The notes under the pieces are model-generated. The model searched no databases. It was not told where the DNA came from and saw only the letters and a program-made list of their open reading frames with translations. Both the position numbers and the translations under genes were made by a program. Positions 1 to 8,127 of a DNA stretch of 58,914 nucleotides are shown piece by piece. Within the stretch, counting starts at the first letter, position 1; each line of letters begins with the position of its first letter. Origin of the DNA: an uncultured Eubacteriales bacterium (GTDB lineage: Bacteria > Bacillota > Clostridia > Lachnospirales > Anaerotignaceae); the NCBI GenBank assembly GCA_900546215.1, contig URCD01000003.1:1-58914 (forward strand), read 5' to 3'.

Positions 1-385
1 CTGCCTCAAAGCCTTCAGGTAAATCTCCCCTGAGTGCAAGGACGTTTGTGACTCCATATCCGCGAAGCGCGTCAAGCTGCTTAATTACTTCCTCTCTAGT
101 AGAGGACACACACGTAAGATGGGCAAGCGGCGTAACTTCAAAATTATTTTTAAGATTTGCCGCTATACCTACCGTATGTTTTGATGTTCCTCCGCCCGCA
201 CCGTATGTCACACTCATATAGCTGGGTTTAAGTCCGGCAATTTTCTCAATGGCGGCATTTACGCTTTCATAGTTGCTCTCCAGTTTTGGAGGAAAAACCT
301 CAAACGAAAGGCTGGGTTTATCTCCCGTTATTATTTCGGTAATAGGTTTGCATGGGCTTGCTATTTTTAAACTCTTCTCCTGCAT
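1..385 (-). CDS. metF: Methylenetetrahydrofolate reductase, N-terminal part (cut by window edge)
   Basis: MetF reduces 5,10-methylene-THF to 5-methyl-THF for methionine synthesis or the methyl branch of acetogenesis. Only about the first 128 codons lie in the window and the gene runs off the left edge. The visible part shows the first strands of the TIM barrel: SFEVFPPK, where the Glu is the family's catalytic acid, then a YGAGG motif, HLTC, and a RGDLPEG motif near the cut. The ATG at 385 is preferred over an in-frame ATG at 394 because AAGGA lies 8 bases before it and directly abuts the other. A TTGACA-N17-TACAAT promoter lies upstream at 510-538, so it is probably its own transcription unit. 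The family call is firm; acetogenic against biosynthetic role cannot be told. Confidence 0.93.
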   Translation of the reverse strand, partial: MQEKSLKIASPCKPITEIITGDKPSLSFEVFPPKLESNYESVNAAIEKIAGLKPSYMSVTYGAGGGTSKHTVGIAANLKNNFEVTPLAHLTCVSSTREEVIKQLDALRGYGVTNVLALRGDLPEGFEA

Positions 386-509
386 ATTCAACATCCTTAT
401 CTTAATTTTTATCTTCTCAAGCCATTCTGCCATAAAATATTACAAACATACGGAGAAAGCTTCAAAATCCCTATATAAAATGGTACAGCTAACAAAAATT
501 TTTAATTGA

Positions 510-538
510 ATTGTAACTTTATTAAGTATCTGTGTCAA
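510..538 (-). promoter_or_regulatory. Sigma-A promoter of metF
   Basis: On the minus strand TTGACA (533-538) and TACAAT (510-515) are separated by exactly 17 bases. Transcription would start near 503 and leave a leader of about 118 nt before the metF ATG. I looked for a SAM riboswitch or T-box in that leader and recognise neither. Confidence 0.6.
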
Positions 539-587
539 TTATAAATTAAATAATTTTAATTATTATTTGTGCATAAGTATAAACTGC

Positions 588-626
588 AAAAAAGCCCGAC
601 ACGAAATTACAGCGCCAAGCTTTTTT
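588..626 (-). terminator. Probable terminator after methionine gamma-lyase gene
   Basis: AAAAAAGC (588-595) and GCTTTTTT (619-626) form a mostly A-T stem around a 23-nt loop just downstream of the lyase stop codon. The stem is weak, so the call is moderate. Confidence 0.45.
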
Positions 627-653
627 GAACACAGGTTTACTTATTTAATTCTA

Positions 654-1844
654 TTATTTTTTAGCTGCCTCAAACGCCTGTTTAAGGTCATATATTATAT
701 CTTCCGGGTCTTCAAGCCCAACAGAAAGTCTGATAAGTCTGTCAGAAAAGCCTGCCGCTTCTATTTCCTCCTTTGTACACATGGAATGCGTCATTGAAGC
801 AGGATGCTGTATAAGCGTCTCACAGTCTCCCAAACTTACCGCCAGCACACAAAGCTTTACATTATTAAGTACAGCTTTAGCTTCTTCGAAGCTGTTCATT
901 TCAAATGAAATCATCCCGCCGAAATTCTTAAGCTCTTTCTTTGCGGTCTCATAATATTTGCTGTTTTTAAGACCTGGATAATATACTGATGCCACTTCAG
1001 GTGCGCTCTCAAGGAAAGCTGCTACTTTTTCTGCGCCATCGCATATGGCGTCCATACGGACTTTAAGAGTCTTTAAGCCTCTCAATATCAAATATGCTTC
1101 CTGTGGTCCAAGAACTGAGCCTGTAATGTCTTTTAACCCTACCATTCTTATTTTATCTATTACTTCTTTTTTGCCTGCAGAAAATCCTGCTACTACATCT
1201 CCATGTCCATTAAGATACTTTGTAGCTGAATGTACCACTATATCTGCGCCAAGTTTAACTGGCTGAACCAGCAGAGGTGTGGCAAAGGTGTTGTCTACAA
1301 TTACAAGACAGTCAGGATTTACTGAATGAGCGTACTCCGCAATCTTTTCAATATCAATTACTTTCATACTGGGATTTGCAATGGTTTCAAAGTATACAAT
1401 TTTTGTGTTTGGACGCATTGATAATTTAAACGTCTCAAAATCCGACATATCTATACATTCTGCATCTATTCCAAATCTTGTTAAGGATTCATTTATAAGA
1501 GCAAAAGTGCATCCATATAATGTCTTATCAGCAACCATATGATCCCCGGTGCTCAACAGGCTTAAAAATGTGCCTGATATAGCTCCCATACCTGATGAGA
1601 AAGCGACGCAATCTTCTGTACTTTCTAAAAGAGCAATCTTTTGTTCAAGTACGTTTACCGTCGGATTTCCAAGCCTGGAATATATAAAACCGTTCTCTTG
1701 ACCTGCAAAGCGGCGTCCGCCCTGCTCCGCTGTGTCAAAAACAAATGTAGATGTCTGAAAAATTGGTATTGAAAGCGACCCTTCCGCATTTTTCACATGG
1801 TTGCCATGCACTACTACCGTTGCTTCTGAATAATTGTGGCTCAT
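654..1844 (-). CDS. megL: Methionine gamma-lyase (PLP-dependent)
   Basis: A 396-residue enzyme of the Cys/Met-metabolism PLP family. It cleaves L-methionine to methanethiol, 2-oxobutyrate and ammonia. The PLP lysine is K209 in SATKYLNGHGD. The segment TLYGCTFAL puts a cysteine (C112) where characterised methionine gamma-lyases have their hallmark active-site Cys116; cystathionine gamma-lyases and gamma-synthases usually lack it, so I prefer this call to MetB or MetC. Length fits the family. An AAGGAAGG ribosome site precedes the ATG. It has its own promoter and terminator and sits next to metF, so methionine synthesis and breakdown genes are neighbours. O-acetylhomoserine sulfhydrylase is a less likely alternative. 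Confidence 0.85.
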   Translation of the reverse strand: MSHNYSEATVVVHGNHVKNAEGSLSIPIFQTSTFVFDTAEQGGRRFAGQENGFIYSRLGNPTVNVLEQKIALLESTEDCVAFSSGMGAISGTFLSLLSTGDHMVADKTLYGCTFALINESLTRFGIDAECIDMSDFETFKLSMRPNTKIVYFETIANPSMKVIDIEKIAEYAHSVNPDCLVIVDNTFATPLLVQPVKLGADIVVHSATKYLNGHGDVVAGFSAGKKEVIDKIRMVGLKDITGSVLGPQEAYLILRGLKTLKVRMDAICDGAEKVAAFLESAPEVASVYYPGLKNSKYYETAKKELKNFGGMISFEMNSFEEAKAVLNNVKLCVLAVSLGDCETLIQHPASMTHSMCTKEEIEAAGFSDRLIRLSVGLEDPEDIIYDLKQAFEAAKK

Positions 1845-1859
1845 AAAATTTTCCTTCCT

Positions 1860-1888
1860 TATATATACACTATTTTTCCTGATCTCAA
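1860..1888 (-). promoter_or_regulatory. Putative promoter of methionine gamma-lyase gene
   Basis: Minus-strand TTGAGA (1883-1888) and TATATA (1860-1865) are 17 bases apart, in the short gap between the terminator of the upstream operon and the lyase start. The TATATATA run makes the exact -10 ambiguous by 2 bases. Confidence 0.45.
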
Positions 1889-1894
1889 TTTAAA

Positions 1895-1928
1895 AATTTA
1901 CGAGAGGCAAATTACCCTCTCGTAAATT
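1895..1928 (-). terminator. Terminator of the nine-gene oxidative operon
   Basis: A perfect 13-bp inverted repeat, AATTTACGAGAGG (1895-1907) and CCTCTCGTAAATT (1916-1928), with an 8-nt loop. Ts follow in the minus direction. It lies directly after the last gene of the operon. Confidence 0.75.
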
Positions 1929-1944
1929 ATTTATATTTTATTAC

Positions 1945-3141
1945 TTACAGTGTCACTGTATAAACAAATGTTTTTTCCATTGTTTCAGGTGATATTTCCT
2001 GACCAATTCCCGGAAGTTCAGGAACTTTAAGATACCCGTTATTTGGCATATAATCATATACGCACGTCTCTCTTAAGCCATGCTTAATTGCATACGAATG
2101 CTCTTCATGGATAAGGAAATTAGGAATTACAGTTTCTACCTGAAGCGCCGCTGCCGTAGATATAGGTCCGCCGCACACGTGTACCTGTACTTTAACATCA
2201 TATGTATCAGCCATGTCACATATTTTCTTTGTTTCGGAAATTCCCCCACATAAGCATACATCGGGCTGGATTACACTGAGTGAGCGGTTTTCAAAAAATG
2301 GACGATAGCCAAGTCTTGTATAAATTCGTTCTCCCGAAGCAATAGGAATATTGATCTTGTCTCGGATTTCCCTCATTGATACCGGGTTAAGCGGGTGTAC
2401 CGGTTCTTCATAATACATTATATTGAGGTCCTCAATATAATTTGCAAGCTGAATAGCAGTGCTCGTATCTGTAAAAGAATGAAGCTCAATAATTATATCA
2501 AGATCATCGCTGCATTCACGAATTGCCTTTACACGCGCTCTTACAAGCTCAAGTACCTTATTGGGAAGCTGTCCGCGGAGTCTCCAGTCAGACTCCTGAT
2601 TTGTACGCTGCCAGTTTCCGCTGGCGCCTACACCGACAGGATCAACTTTAACCGCTGTATACCCCTGAGCCATCGCTTTCTTTGCAGCCTGCGCATACTC
2701 ATCTGGAGAAGTCATATTTTTGTCCTCCAAATCCCAGTCAAACTGAATCTGGCTGGCATAAGCGCGGAGACTTTCATTTGTTTTACCTCCAAGCATCTGA
2801 TATACCGGCACATTGAAATATTTTCCCTTGATATCCCAAAGAGCAATATCAATTGCGCTCATTCCTGCATTAATCACTGTTCCGCCGCCCATACCCCAGA
2901 AGGTTGTACGGAATAATTTCTCACGAATAGCCTCTGAATTTAGAGGATCCATACCTATAATCAGTTTTCCGAAATCTTTAATGATTCCTACTCCAGCATA
3001 ATGTGCATTTCCGTATGCAAGACCAACTTCGCCAAATCCACAGATTCCTGCATCTGTATTTATGCGAATGCAAATGGGAGCACAATCCTCATAATTTAAG
3101 CATTTGGCAAAGTCAAATACATCTATGCTTGTAATCTTCAT
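1945..3141 (-). CDS. Enolase-superfamily enzyme, galactonate/mannonate-dehydratase-like
   Basis: A 398-residue enzyme of the mandelate racemase/muconate lactonizing family, which abstracts the alpha proton of a carboxylate and then dehydrates or racemises it. The barrel carries K165-x-D167, metal ligands E219, E245 and E271 (the last in SGER), and two likely catalytic histidines. H221 lies in an E-L-H motif where galactonate and mannonate dehydratases have D-x-H, and H321 lies in HVCGGP. This two-His pattern suggests a sugar-acid-type dehydratase rather than a muconate cycloisomerase. It is the last gene of the operon, 23 bp after the racemase-like gene. The substrate cannot be read from sequence; an epimerase role on an amino or hydroxy acid is possible. 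Confidence 0.8.
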   Translation of the reverse strand: MKITSIDVFDFAKCLNYEDCAPICIRINTDAGICGFGEVGLAYGNAHYAGVGIIKDFGKLIIGMDPLNSEAIREKLFRTTFWGMGGGTVINAGMSAIDIALWDIKGKYFNVPVYQMLGGKTNESLRAYASQIQFDWDLEDKNMTSPDEYAQAAKKAMAQGYTAVKVDPVGVGASGNWQRTNQESDWRLRGQLPNKVLELVRARVKAIRECSDDLDIIIELHSFTDTSTAIQLANYIEDLNIMYYEEPVHPLNPVSMREIRDKINIPIASGERIYTRLGYRPFFENRSLSVIQPDVCLCGGISETKKICDMADTYDVKVQVHVCGGPISTAAALQVETVIPNFLIHEEHSYAIKHGLRETCVYDYMPNNGYLKVPELPGIGQEISPETMEKTFVYTVTL

Positions 3142-3164
3142 AGCATTCTCCTTAATTATTATAT

Positions 3165-3890
3165 TTACATATAGCCGTTATAGCCGGTAGGCGCTAAGGC
3201 GTCATGCACATATTTAATTAGACCGATAATATCAAATACCGGCAGTCCTGTAGCTTTTTGCACAGCCATTGTAAACGGCGGCATATTGGTACATTCAAGA
3301 ACTATAGCTCCAACATCAGGGTTCTCCTCTACCATACGCTTAGCTACCTTTATCATTTCTTCCTCAGCTAAATCTAAATCAATAAAGTTTGTGTCATCAA
3401 AAAAGGTTTTACCAAATTCCGTATTTTCAATTCCGTAGACTACTTTATTAACATCTGAAATACCTACGCCTTCGAAATGCTTTTCACCAAGAGACATTGC
3501 TTTAGCTGTAATAATGCCTACCTTTTTGCTTGGAGCCAGCATAGAGCTTACTAAGCGGGCCTGAAGCAGGCTTGATGAAATAACGGGAATATTAACTGCC
3601 GCAGCAAGTTCGCGATGGAAAATTGCCATAAAGCCACAGCTTGTTACTATACATTTGCACCCCTCTGCCTCCAGCTCTCTGGCTGCCTGGCAAAACGGCT
3701 CTATAAGAGCAGGATCCTGCTGATTAACAACAGTCTCAGCGGTGGCCTCCTTGACAGTGCGGTAAACTACTGGAAAATGAAAGCTTGTTGCATTTCCCAC
3801 ATCGCCGGGTACTCTAGGAAAGTGGGTGCTCAGCATTAAAATTCCTATTTTCTGGCCGTAGTTTGTTGTATTACCATAAACAATTGCCAT
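3165..3890 (-). CDS. Asp/Glu/hydantoin racemase-superfamily protein
   Basis: A 241-residue protein with the paired-cysteine layout of cofactor-independent Asp/Glu racemases. C85 lies in VTSCGFMA and C200 in LECTNMPPF. In the family these act as the two acid/base thiols in a cleft between two similar domains. The same fold also serves hydantoin racemases, maleate isomerases and arylmalonate decarboxylases, so the exact reaction is open. An AGGAG site precedes the ATG. It lies 28 bp after the permease gene and 23 bp before the enolase-superfamily gene, which suggests that it interconverts enantiomers or isomers of the imported substrate. Confidence 0.8.
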   Translation of the reverse strand: MAIVYGNTTNYGQKIGILMLSTHFPRVPGDVGNATSFHFPVVYRTVKEATAETVVNQQDPALIEPFCQAARELEAEGCKCIVTSCGFMAIFHRELAAAVNIPVISSSLLQARLVSSMLAPSKKVGIITAKAMSLGEKHFEGVGISDVNKVVYGIENTEFGKTFFDDTNFIDLDLAEEEMIKVAKRMVEENPDVGAIVLECTNMPPFTMAVQKATGLPVFDIIGLIKYVHDALAPTGYNGYM

Positions 3891-3918
3891 ACTACTTTTC
3901 TCCTTTCATAATAAATTT

Positions 3919-5298
3919 CTAAGCAAAGTTAAAGAATAGCAGCAGTATTCCGAAACCATATAAGAATAAGAAGCCCGGAAGAGATTTCATCATTGATTTT
4001 ACATAATCACACTTTTTGCCGATAACGCCTGCAACCAACGGAGCTACAACTATTGTGCAGAGGTCTGTAGGAGGGAAAGCCTGGCTTCCCATTGCTATAT
4101 GCGCACCTGCGAGTGCCGCACTTTCAGGGGTCATACCTGTAGCAACAAGTGCTGGGCCAAAGAATGATAATACAACATTCTGGGTTGTTGACTGGGAACC
4201 CGTAATCATTCCCATAAGTCCCATTGCGCCTGCGCCGCCAAGCTTAAGCGCATGTGTATTTAAAGTACTTGCCCATTCTGAAATTGTATCAATAAGACCT
4301 GCCGCATAAAAGCCTCCAAGCATCAAAGCACAGCAGAGATGTACAGCACCACATGGAAGATACTTTTTCCATCCGTTTACTATAACATTTTTAATTCCAT
4401 ATTCACGGGTGCTCTTAAAGCAGCACGCGATTATTGTAACCGTTAACAGAGAGAGAACTATCATATTGCCTAAACCGTTAACAAAAGGAATATTAGCCAC
4501 AAGTTTCTGAAGCCAGCCCCAAACATATGTAATAACATTGGTATTAACTTTGCTGTTCCACGGGCCATATGCAAGAATCATTATAACAACTAATGTGAGC
4601 ATAGGAATAAGCTTTGCTATACCTTGCTTAAGAATTGTTCCGGCCTTTTCCTTAGGAATCAGATGTTCAGGTAATGATTTAATTTTAATCCAGCGAATTG
4701 CATAAAAAGCAACTATTACTATACAGCAGAAAGGAACTGTTAAGAATGACCATTTTAATACCTCATCATAATTTGCACCGCAAAGTGAAGATGCAAGAAC
4801 AATTGCGTTAGTCATTGGCGGACACAGCGAGCCTAAAAGCCCACCTAATACAAGGGATGCGGAAACCTGTTCCGGCTCCATACCTAAGTCAATTAACGGC
4901 GGTATAATCAAAACGCCTACAACGCAGGCAGCTGAAAGGCCTTCGCCAAGCAGTGAACCGAAAAGAATTAACGTAATCATACCGGCTACATATAATCCTT
5001 TGGGAGAACGTCCAAACGCTGAACGGCTGGCGCCAAGCACTACGTCCATTGTTCCCATAGCAATCTGTGTTTCCGCATAAATACTGCCAAATATAGCTAT
5101 TAAAATAACCCAAGATAGGCGATTAAGGCCATCAATATAAGCATTTACCCATGCCATAGGGCTGAAAATTCCAGCTGTAAGCAATGCCACTGCCCCAGAA
5201 ATCAATAATGCCCAATGTACTTTTCCGCCGATTACAGGGATTTTCTTTATGACTACAATTCCAATTAGAACCAAAATAGGAATAATAACGTTTATCAT
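3919..5298 (-). CDS. Ion-transporter (IT) superfamily permease, DctM/TRAP-large-subunit-like
   Basis: A 459-residue protein made almost wholly of hydrophobic segments (about 11-12). Two re-entrant-type motifs stand out: a glycine-rich segment ending in SLCPPMTNA in the first half, and GSQAFPPTDLC in the second. Such SxxPP elements at pseudo-symmetric positions are typical of DctM/CitM/DcuC-type carriers of organic acids. No DctP or DctQ partner lies nearby, so it is probably a secondary carrier rather than a complete TRAP system. It sits in the middle of the catabolic operon and is the obvious importer for its substrate, presumably an organic anion. Direction and substrate are inferred. Confidence 0.75.
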   Translation of the reverse strand: MINVIIPILVLIGIVVIKKIPVIGGKVHWALLISGAVALLTAGIFSPMAWVNAYIDGLNRLSWVILIAIFGSIYAETQIAMGTMDVVLGASRSAFGRSPKGLYVAGMITLILFGSLLGEGLSAACVVGVLIIPPLIDLGMEPEQVSASLVLGGLLGSLCPPMTNAIVLASSLCGANYDEVLKWSFLTVPFCCIVIVAFYAIRWIKIKSLPEHLIPKEKAGTILKQGIAKLIPMLTLVVIMILAYGPWNSKVNTNVITYVWGWLQKLVANIPFVNGLGNMIVLSLLTVTIIACCFKSTREYGIKNVIVNGWKKYLPCGAVHLCCALMLGGFYAAGLIDTISEWASTLNTHALKLGGAGAMGLMGMITGSQSTTQNVVLSFFGPALVATGMTPESAALAGAHIAMGSQAFPPTDLCTIVVAPLVAGVIGKKCDYVKSMMKSLPGFLFLYGFGILLLFFNFA

Positions 5299-5391
5299 GA
5301 TAGACTCCTTTCATAAAAATTACAAATTACACCATGCTCCTTTTCAATTTAAAACTTTTTTATTTTTCTATAAATAATTCCTGATAATACT

Positions 5392-5811
5392 CTATTTTTG
5401 AATACTGCGCAGATATTCAACCGCTTCGTCTGCCAGCATCTGATCCTCTTCCATAGCCCAGCCGCTGACACCTATTGCACCAATCAAGTCTCCATCCGCA
5501 GTAAGGATAGGCGTCCCGCCGGGAAGATATGTCATCTGAGGGTCTCCCATAGCATCATTGCCAATTCCAAGTTTTTTTGTCTGAGCCCACCAGTCTGCGG
5601 TGCGTTTTCCCATTAAAGCCGCTGTGTAAGCTTTTTTACTAACTAACCCAACACTTCTTGATGCCATTCCGTCCATCATTGTAACTGATATAACTGTTCT
5701 CGTTTCATCCACAAAGGCAACAGTAAGCGGCCTGTTTGCTTCTTTTGCACGATTAAGCAAATATTCAATCATTGCCTGACGTTTTTCATAATCTAAATAC
5801 TCTCTTTTCAT
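5392..5811 (-). CDS. GlcG/HbpS-family protein
   Basis: A 139-residue single-domain protein of the GlcG/HbpS (DUF336) family. The diagnostic C-terminal stretch GGTPI, then G-D-L-I-G-A-I-G-V-S-G, is present, and the length is typical. Members accompany glycolate oxidase, diol utilisation and many oxidative operons. HbpS binds haem and degrades it, but for most members the role is unknown. There is no signal peptide, so it should be cytoplasmic. It lies 17 bp after the Fe-S subunit gene and 93 bp before the permease gene. Confidence 0.8.
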   Translation of the reverse strand: MKREYLDYEKRQAMIEYLLNRAKEANRPLTVAFVDETRTVISVTMMDGMASRSVGLVSKKAYTAALMGKRTADWWAQTKKLGIGNDAMGDPQMTYLPGGTPILTADGDLIGAIGVSGWAMEEDQMLADEAVEYLRSIQK

Positions 5812-5828
5812 TTTTCTTCCCCTTTCTC

Positions 5829-6644
5829 TTAATCCTGTTTTTCACAATTGTCCGCAATTACACCCATTTGAATAGGACGTACAGGAGCTCTATGAGTTGC
5901 CGGCAGAAAATCTGCCAATGGCCTGCCAAGCTTTTCAGAAAGTATGCGAGCCACTAAGCGTTCGCAGCTCTTTCCCTGACATAAGCCCATGCCTGCACGG
6001 GTGCGTCGTTTTACACCGTCTATAGTTGTCGCCCCTTCATCAATGGCCTTTTCTATATCGCCCCTGGTAAGCTCCTCACAGCGGCAGATAAGCTGACTTG
6101 CTCTCTCCTTTTTTTCAGGCGCATCCATTGACTCATTAATATGGCTTCTTTTCATACTGCGTACCTCATTTATATAGTCTTTGGGCACAGCAATAGTAAC
6201 GACACATGTATTTTTATAAGCTACCGGATTTTTTATATTCGTAACCGTTCCCTTGCACACCGTTTCTCCTGCACGGTTTACCGCGTCAACTATATCTCCC
6301 TTTTCCGGCAGAGGAAGATATTCAAACGGGAATGATACCTCCGCTTCAGTTTCAGAATAATCATAATTTATCAAAAATACGGCCTGACCTGGACACATTG
6401 CCACGCAGGTACCGCAGCCAGTGCATTTTTCCTCATCAAGATGCGGCAAATTAGTAATGGGGTCTCCTACTGTAATGGCTCCAAAAGGACAAGTTCCCTC
6501 GCATGGATTGCAGGGAATTTCCTGTACACATTCAATAACAGCTACACGTCCCTTTTTCATCCGTTCTTCACTTGGTATTCCAAAACAATTTTTCAGTTCT
6601 TCCTCACTGGGAATTCCGGTATAGCTTACACCTTCTTTCATCAT
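5829..6644 (-). CDS. Fe-S electron-transfer subunit: two 4Fe-4S motifs plus BFD-like 2Fe-2S domain
   Basis: A 271-residue protein with three Fe-S sites. C39-x5-C45-x2-C48-x3-C52 and C74-x2-C77-x2-C80-x3-C84 form a bacterial-ferredoxin-like pair. A C-terminal BFD-like domain has C187-x-C189 and C222-x4-C227. Its start overlaps the stop of the FAD subunit gene by 4 bp, so the two are translationally coupled. Similar small Fe-S subunits occur in dye-linked proline dehydrogenases and related oxidases, where they carry electrons away from the flavins. Here it would link substrate oxidation to an anaerobic electron carrier. The exact acceptor is unknown. Confidence 0.82.
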   Translation of the reverse strand: MMKEGVSYTGIPSEEELKNCFGIPSEERMKKGRVAVIECVQEIPCNPCEGTCPFGAITVGDPITNLPHLDEEKCTGCGTCVAMCPGQAVFLINYDYSETEAEVSFPFEYLPLPEKGDIVDAVNRAGETVCKGTVTNIKNPVAYKNTCVVTIAVPKDYINEVRSMKRSHINESMDAPEKKERASQLICRCEELTRGDIEKAIDEGATTIDGVKRRTRAGMGLCQGKSCERLVARILSEKLGRPLADFLPATHRAPVRPIQMGVIADNCEKQD

Positions 6645-7762
6645 GCATTAGCTCCTTTCTTTGCAAGATATTCTTTCATACACTTCATCTGCTCTATCTT
6701 GGCTTTCTGGCGTTTTTCGCCAAAAGCGCCCGTTCTGAGAGCTGAAAGACGAACCTGTACCTCATTTTTGAGCTGTTCGGCCTTATCCTTATCTAAATAG
6801 CCTAATGCCGCGGCTGAAGCAATTCCAGCCAGCTTACCCTCTTCCATAGCTGAGGAGGCTTCTTCTACGCCCGTAATGTCTCCTGCGACATATATTCCGG
6901 GTGCTGTAGTAGCCATATTGTCATCATGCATAGGAACATGGCCTCCAAGCGCAGGAATAAATGTAAATTCACAGCCAGCCATATGCGCGAGCTCGGTCAT
7001 AGGATTTAAGCCAACTGCAAGGCAAACTGTATCAGCGGCAATTGCCCTCTCTGTTCCGGGAATTGGCTGAAATTTTTCATCTACCTCAGCAATGATAACG
7101 CCCTCTACCTTCCCATTGCCATAAACCTCTTTTATAGTATGCGACGTCAAAATTGGAACTCCCGCGCGGCGTATTTTTCCCGCATGCACACCATATCCGC
7201 CTATTGCTGGAGCTGCCTCCACCAATGCTTCTACATTTGCGCCTGCCTGCATCAGCTGATATGAAACTATCAATCCAACATTGCCTGAACCAAGCATAAC
7301 TATATGTTTTCCAGGTAAAACACGGTTTACATTAATCATTGTCTGCGCAGCACCAGCACCCATAACTCCCGGTAACGTACTTCCCGGAAAATCCATATAA
7401 TTTTCCTTTCCGCCTGCCGCCAGAATTATTTTTTCGGCTTGTATGGCATAATGCGTCTTGTTTTGTACCACACCTATTGTGTTGTCACGAAAAATGCCAT
7501 AGGCTGTGCTGCTGAGCATAACCTCAGCATTACTCTGCTCCAGTTCTTCCAGCAGCTGTCTGCCAATCTCATATCCACGGACACCGGCAAGGTGCTCTTT
7601 TGAACCAAAAAATTTATGAATCTGTTTAAAAAGCTGTCCGCCGGGCAAAGCATTTTCATCAATCAAGGTTACCTTAGCGCCAAGCTTGCTAGCCTCAATG
7701 GCCGCGCATAAGCCAGCCGGACCTGCGCCAATAACAGCTATTTCAGTTGAAATTCTTTTCAT
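6641..7762 (-). CDS. NAD(P)/FAD-type oxidoreductase subunit (HcnB/OoxA/SoxA-like)
   Basis: A 373-residue flavoprotein with an N-terminal dinucleotide fold (GAGPAGLCAA, then the acidic end of strand 2 in LIDENALPGGQ). A second nucleotide fold lies near residues 150-185 (MLGSGNVGL). A C-terminal FAD-contact motif reads GIYVAGDITG. The family includes the A subunit of opine oxidases, HcnB of hydrogen cyanide synthase and the alpha chains of dye-linked proline and hydroxyproline dehydrogenases. It overlaps the 2Fe-2S gene by 4 bp on one side and the Fe-S/BFD gene by 4 bp on the other. The three should form one complex together with the DAO-type subunit. Confidence 0.85.
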   Translation of the reverse strand: MKRISTEIAVIGAGPAGLCAAIEASKLGAKVTLIDENALPGGQLFKQIHKFFGSKEHLAGVRGYEIGRQLLEELEQSNAEVMLSSTAYGIFRDNTIGVVQNKTHYAIQAEKIILAAGGKENYMDFPGSTLPGVMGAGAAQTMINVNRVLPGKHIVMLGSGNVGLIVSYQLMQAGANVEALVEAAPAIGGYGVHAGKIRRAGVPILTSHTIKEVYGNGKVEGVIIAEVDEKFQPIPGTERAIAADTVCLAVGLNPMTELAHMAGCEFTFIPALGGHVPMHDDNMATTAPGIYVAGDITGVEEASSAMEEGKLAGIASAAALGYLDKDKAEQLKNEVQVRLSALRTGAFGEKRQKAKIEQMKCMKEYLAKKGANA

Positions 7763-8100
7763 TCTGTTTCACCTCCGTTTTCCTCTTCGCGACCGTATCC
7801 AAACTGTGGTTCCAGCTGCATACCGTCTTCAACAAAGGTTACACAGGTTCTTACGTTCGGCCTTCCGTTTACAATCATCATGCAGTCTGTACAGCGTCCA
7901 ATGGCGCAGAATACGCCTCTTGGCTCATGTTTATGTACAGTCTTGCGAAAAGCTTTAATTCCTGCGGCAAGCAGCGCAGCCGCGATCGGCTCACCCTCCC
8001 TGGCCTGTATAGGCTGGCCTTTATAATAAATTGTCACAATCTTTTTTTCAGGTAAATCACCCAAAATAGGATGGTTTACAACTCTTAATTCATCATCCAT
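7759..8100 (-). CDS. Small 2Fe-2S ferredoxin-like subunit (HcnA-like)
   Basis: A 113-residue protein with a plant-type 2Fe-2S site: C65-x4-C70-x2-C73-x12-C86. It matches the small HcnA-type subunit of hydrogen cyanide synthase, opine oxidases and hydroxyproline dehydrogenases. AGGAG precedes the ATG. Its 3' end overlaps the FAD subunit gene by 4 bp, and it lies 27 bp after the DAO-type subunit. The order of DAO, 2Fe-2S, FAD and Fe-S genes indicates one multi-subunit dehydrogenase. Confidence 0.85.
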   Translation of the reverse strand: MDDELRVVNHPILGDLPEKKIVTIYYKGQPIQAREGEPIAAALLAAGIKAFRKTVHKHEPRGVFCAIGRCTDCMMIVNGRPNVRTCVTFVEDGMQLEPQFGYGREEENGGETE

Positions 8101-8127
8101 TATAAGTTTTCTCCTTTCCTTGAGGCT

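Noticed and set aside
386..653. Possible SAM riboswitch or T-box in the leader of metF
   Set aside because: The leader is short and I find no S-box helices, T-box sequence or terminator that would support it.
2395..2916. A 173-residue open frame on the plus strand inside the enolase-superfamily gene
   Set aside because: It is antisense to a gene with clear catalytic motifs and has no ribosome site or recognisable domain.
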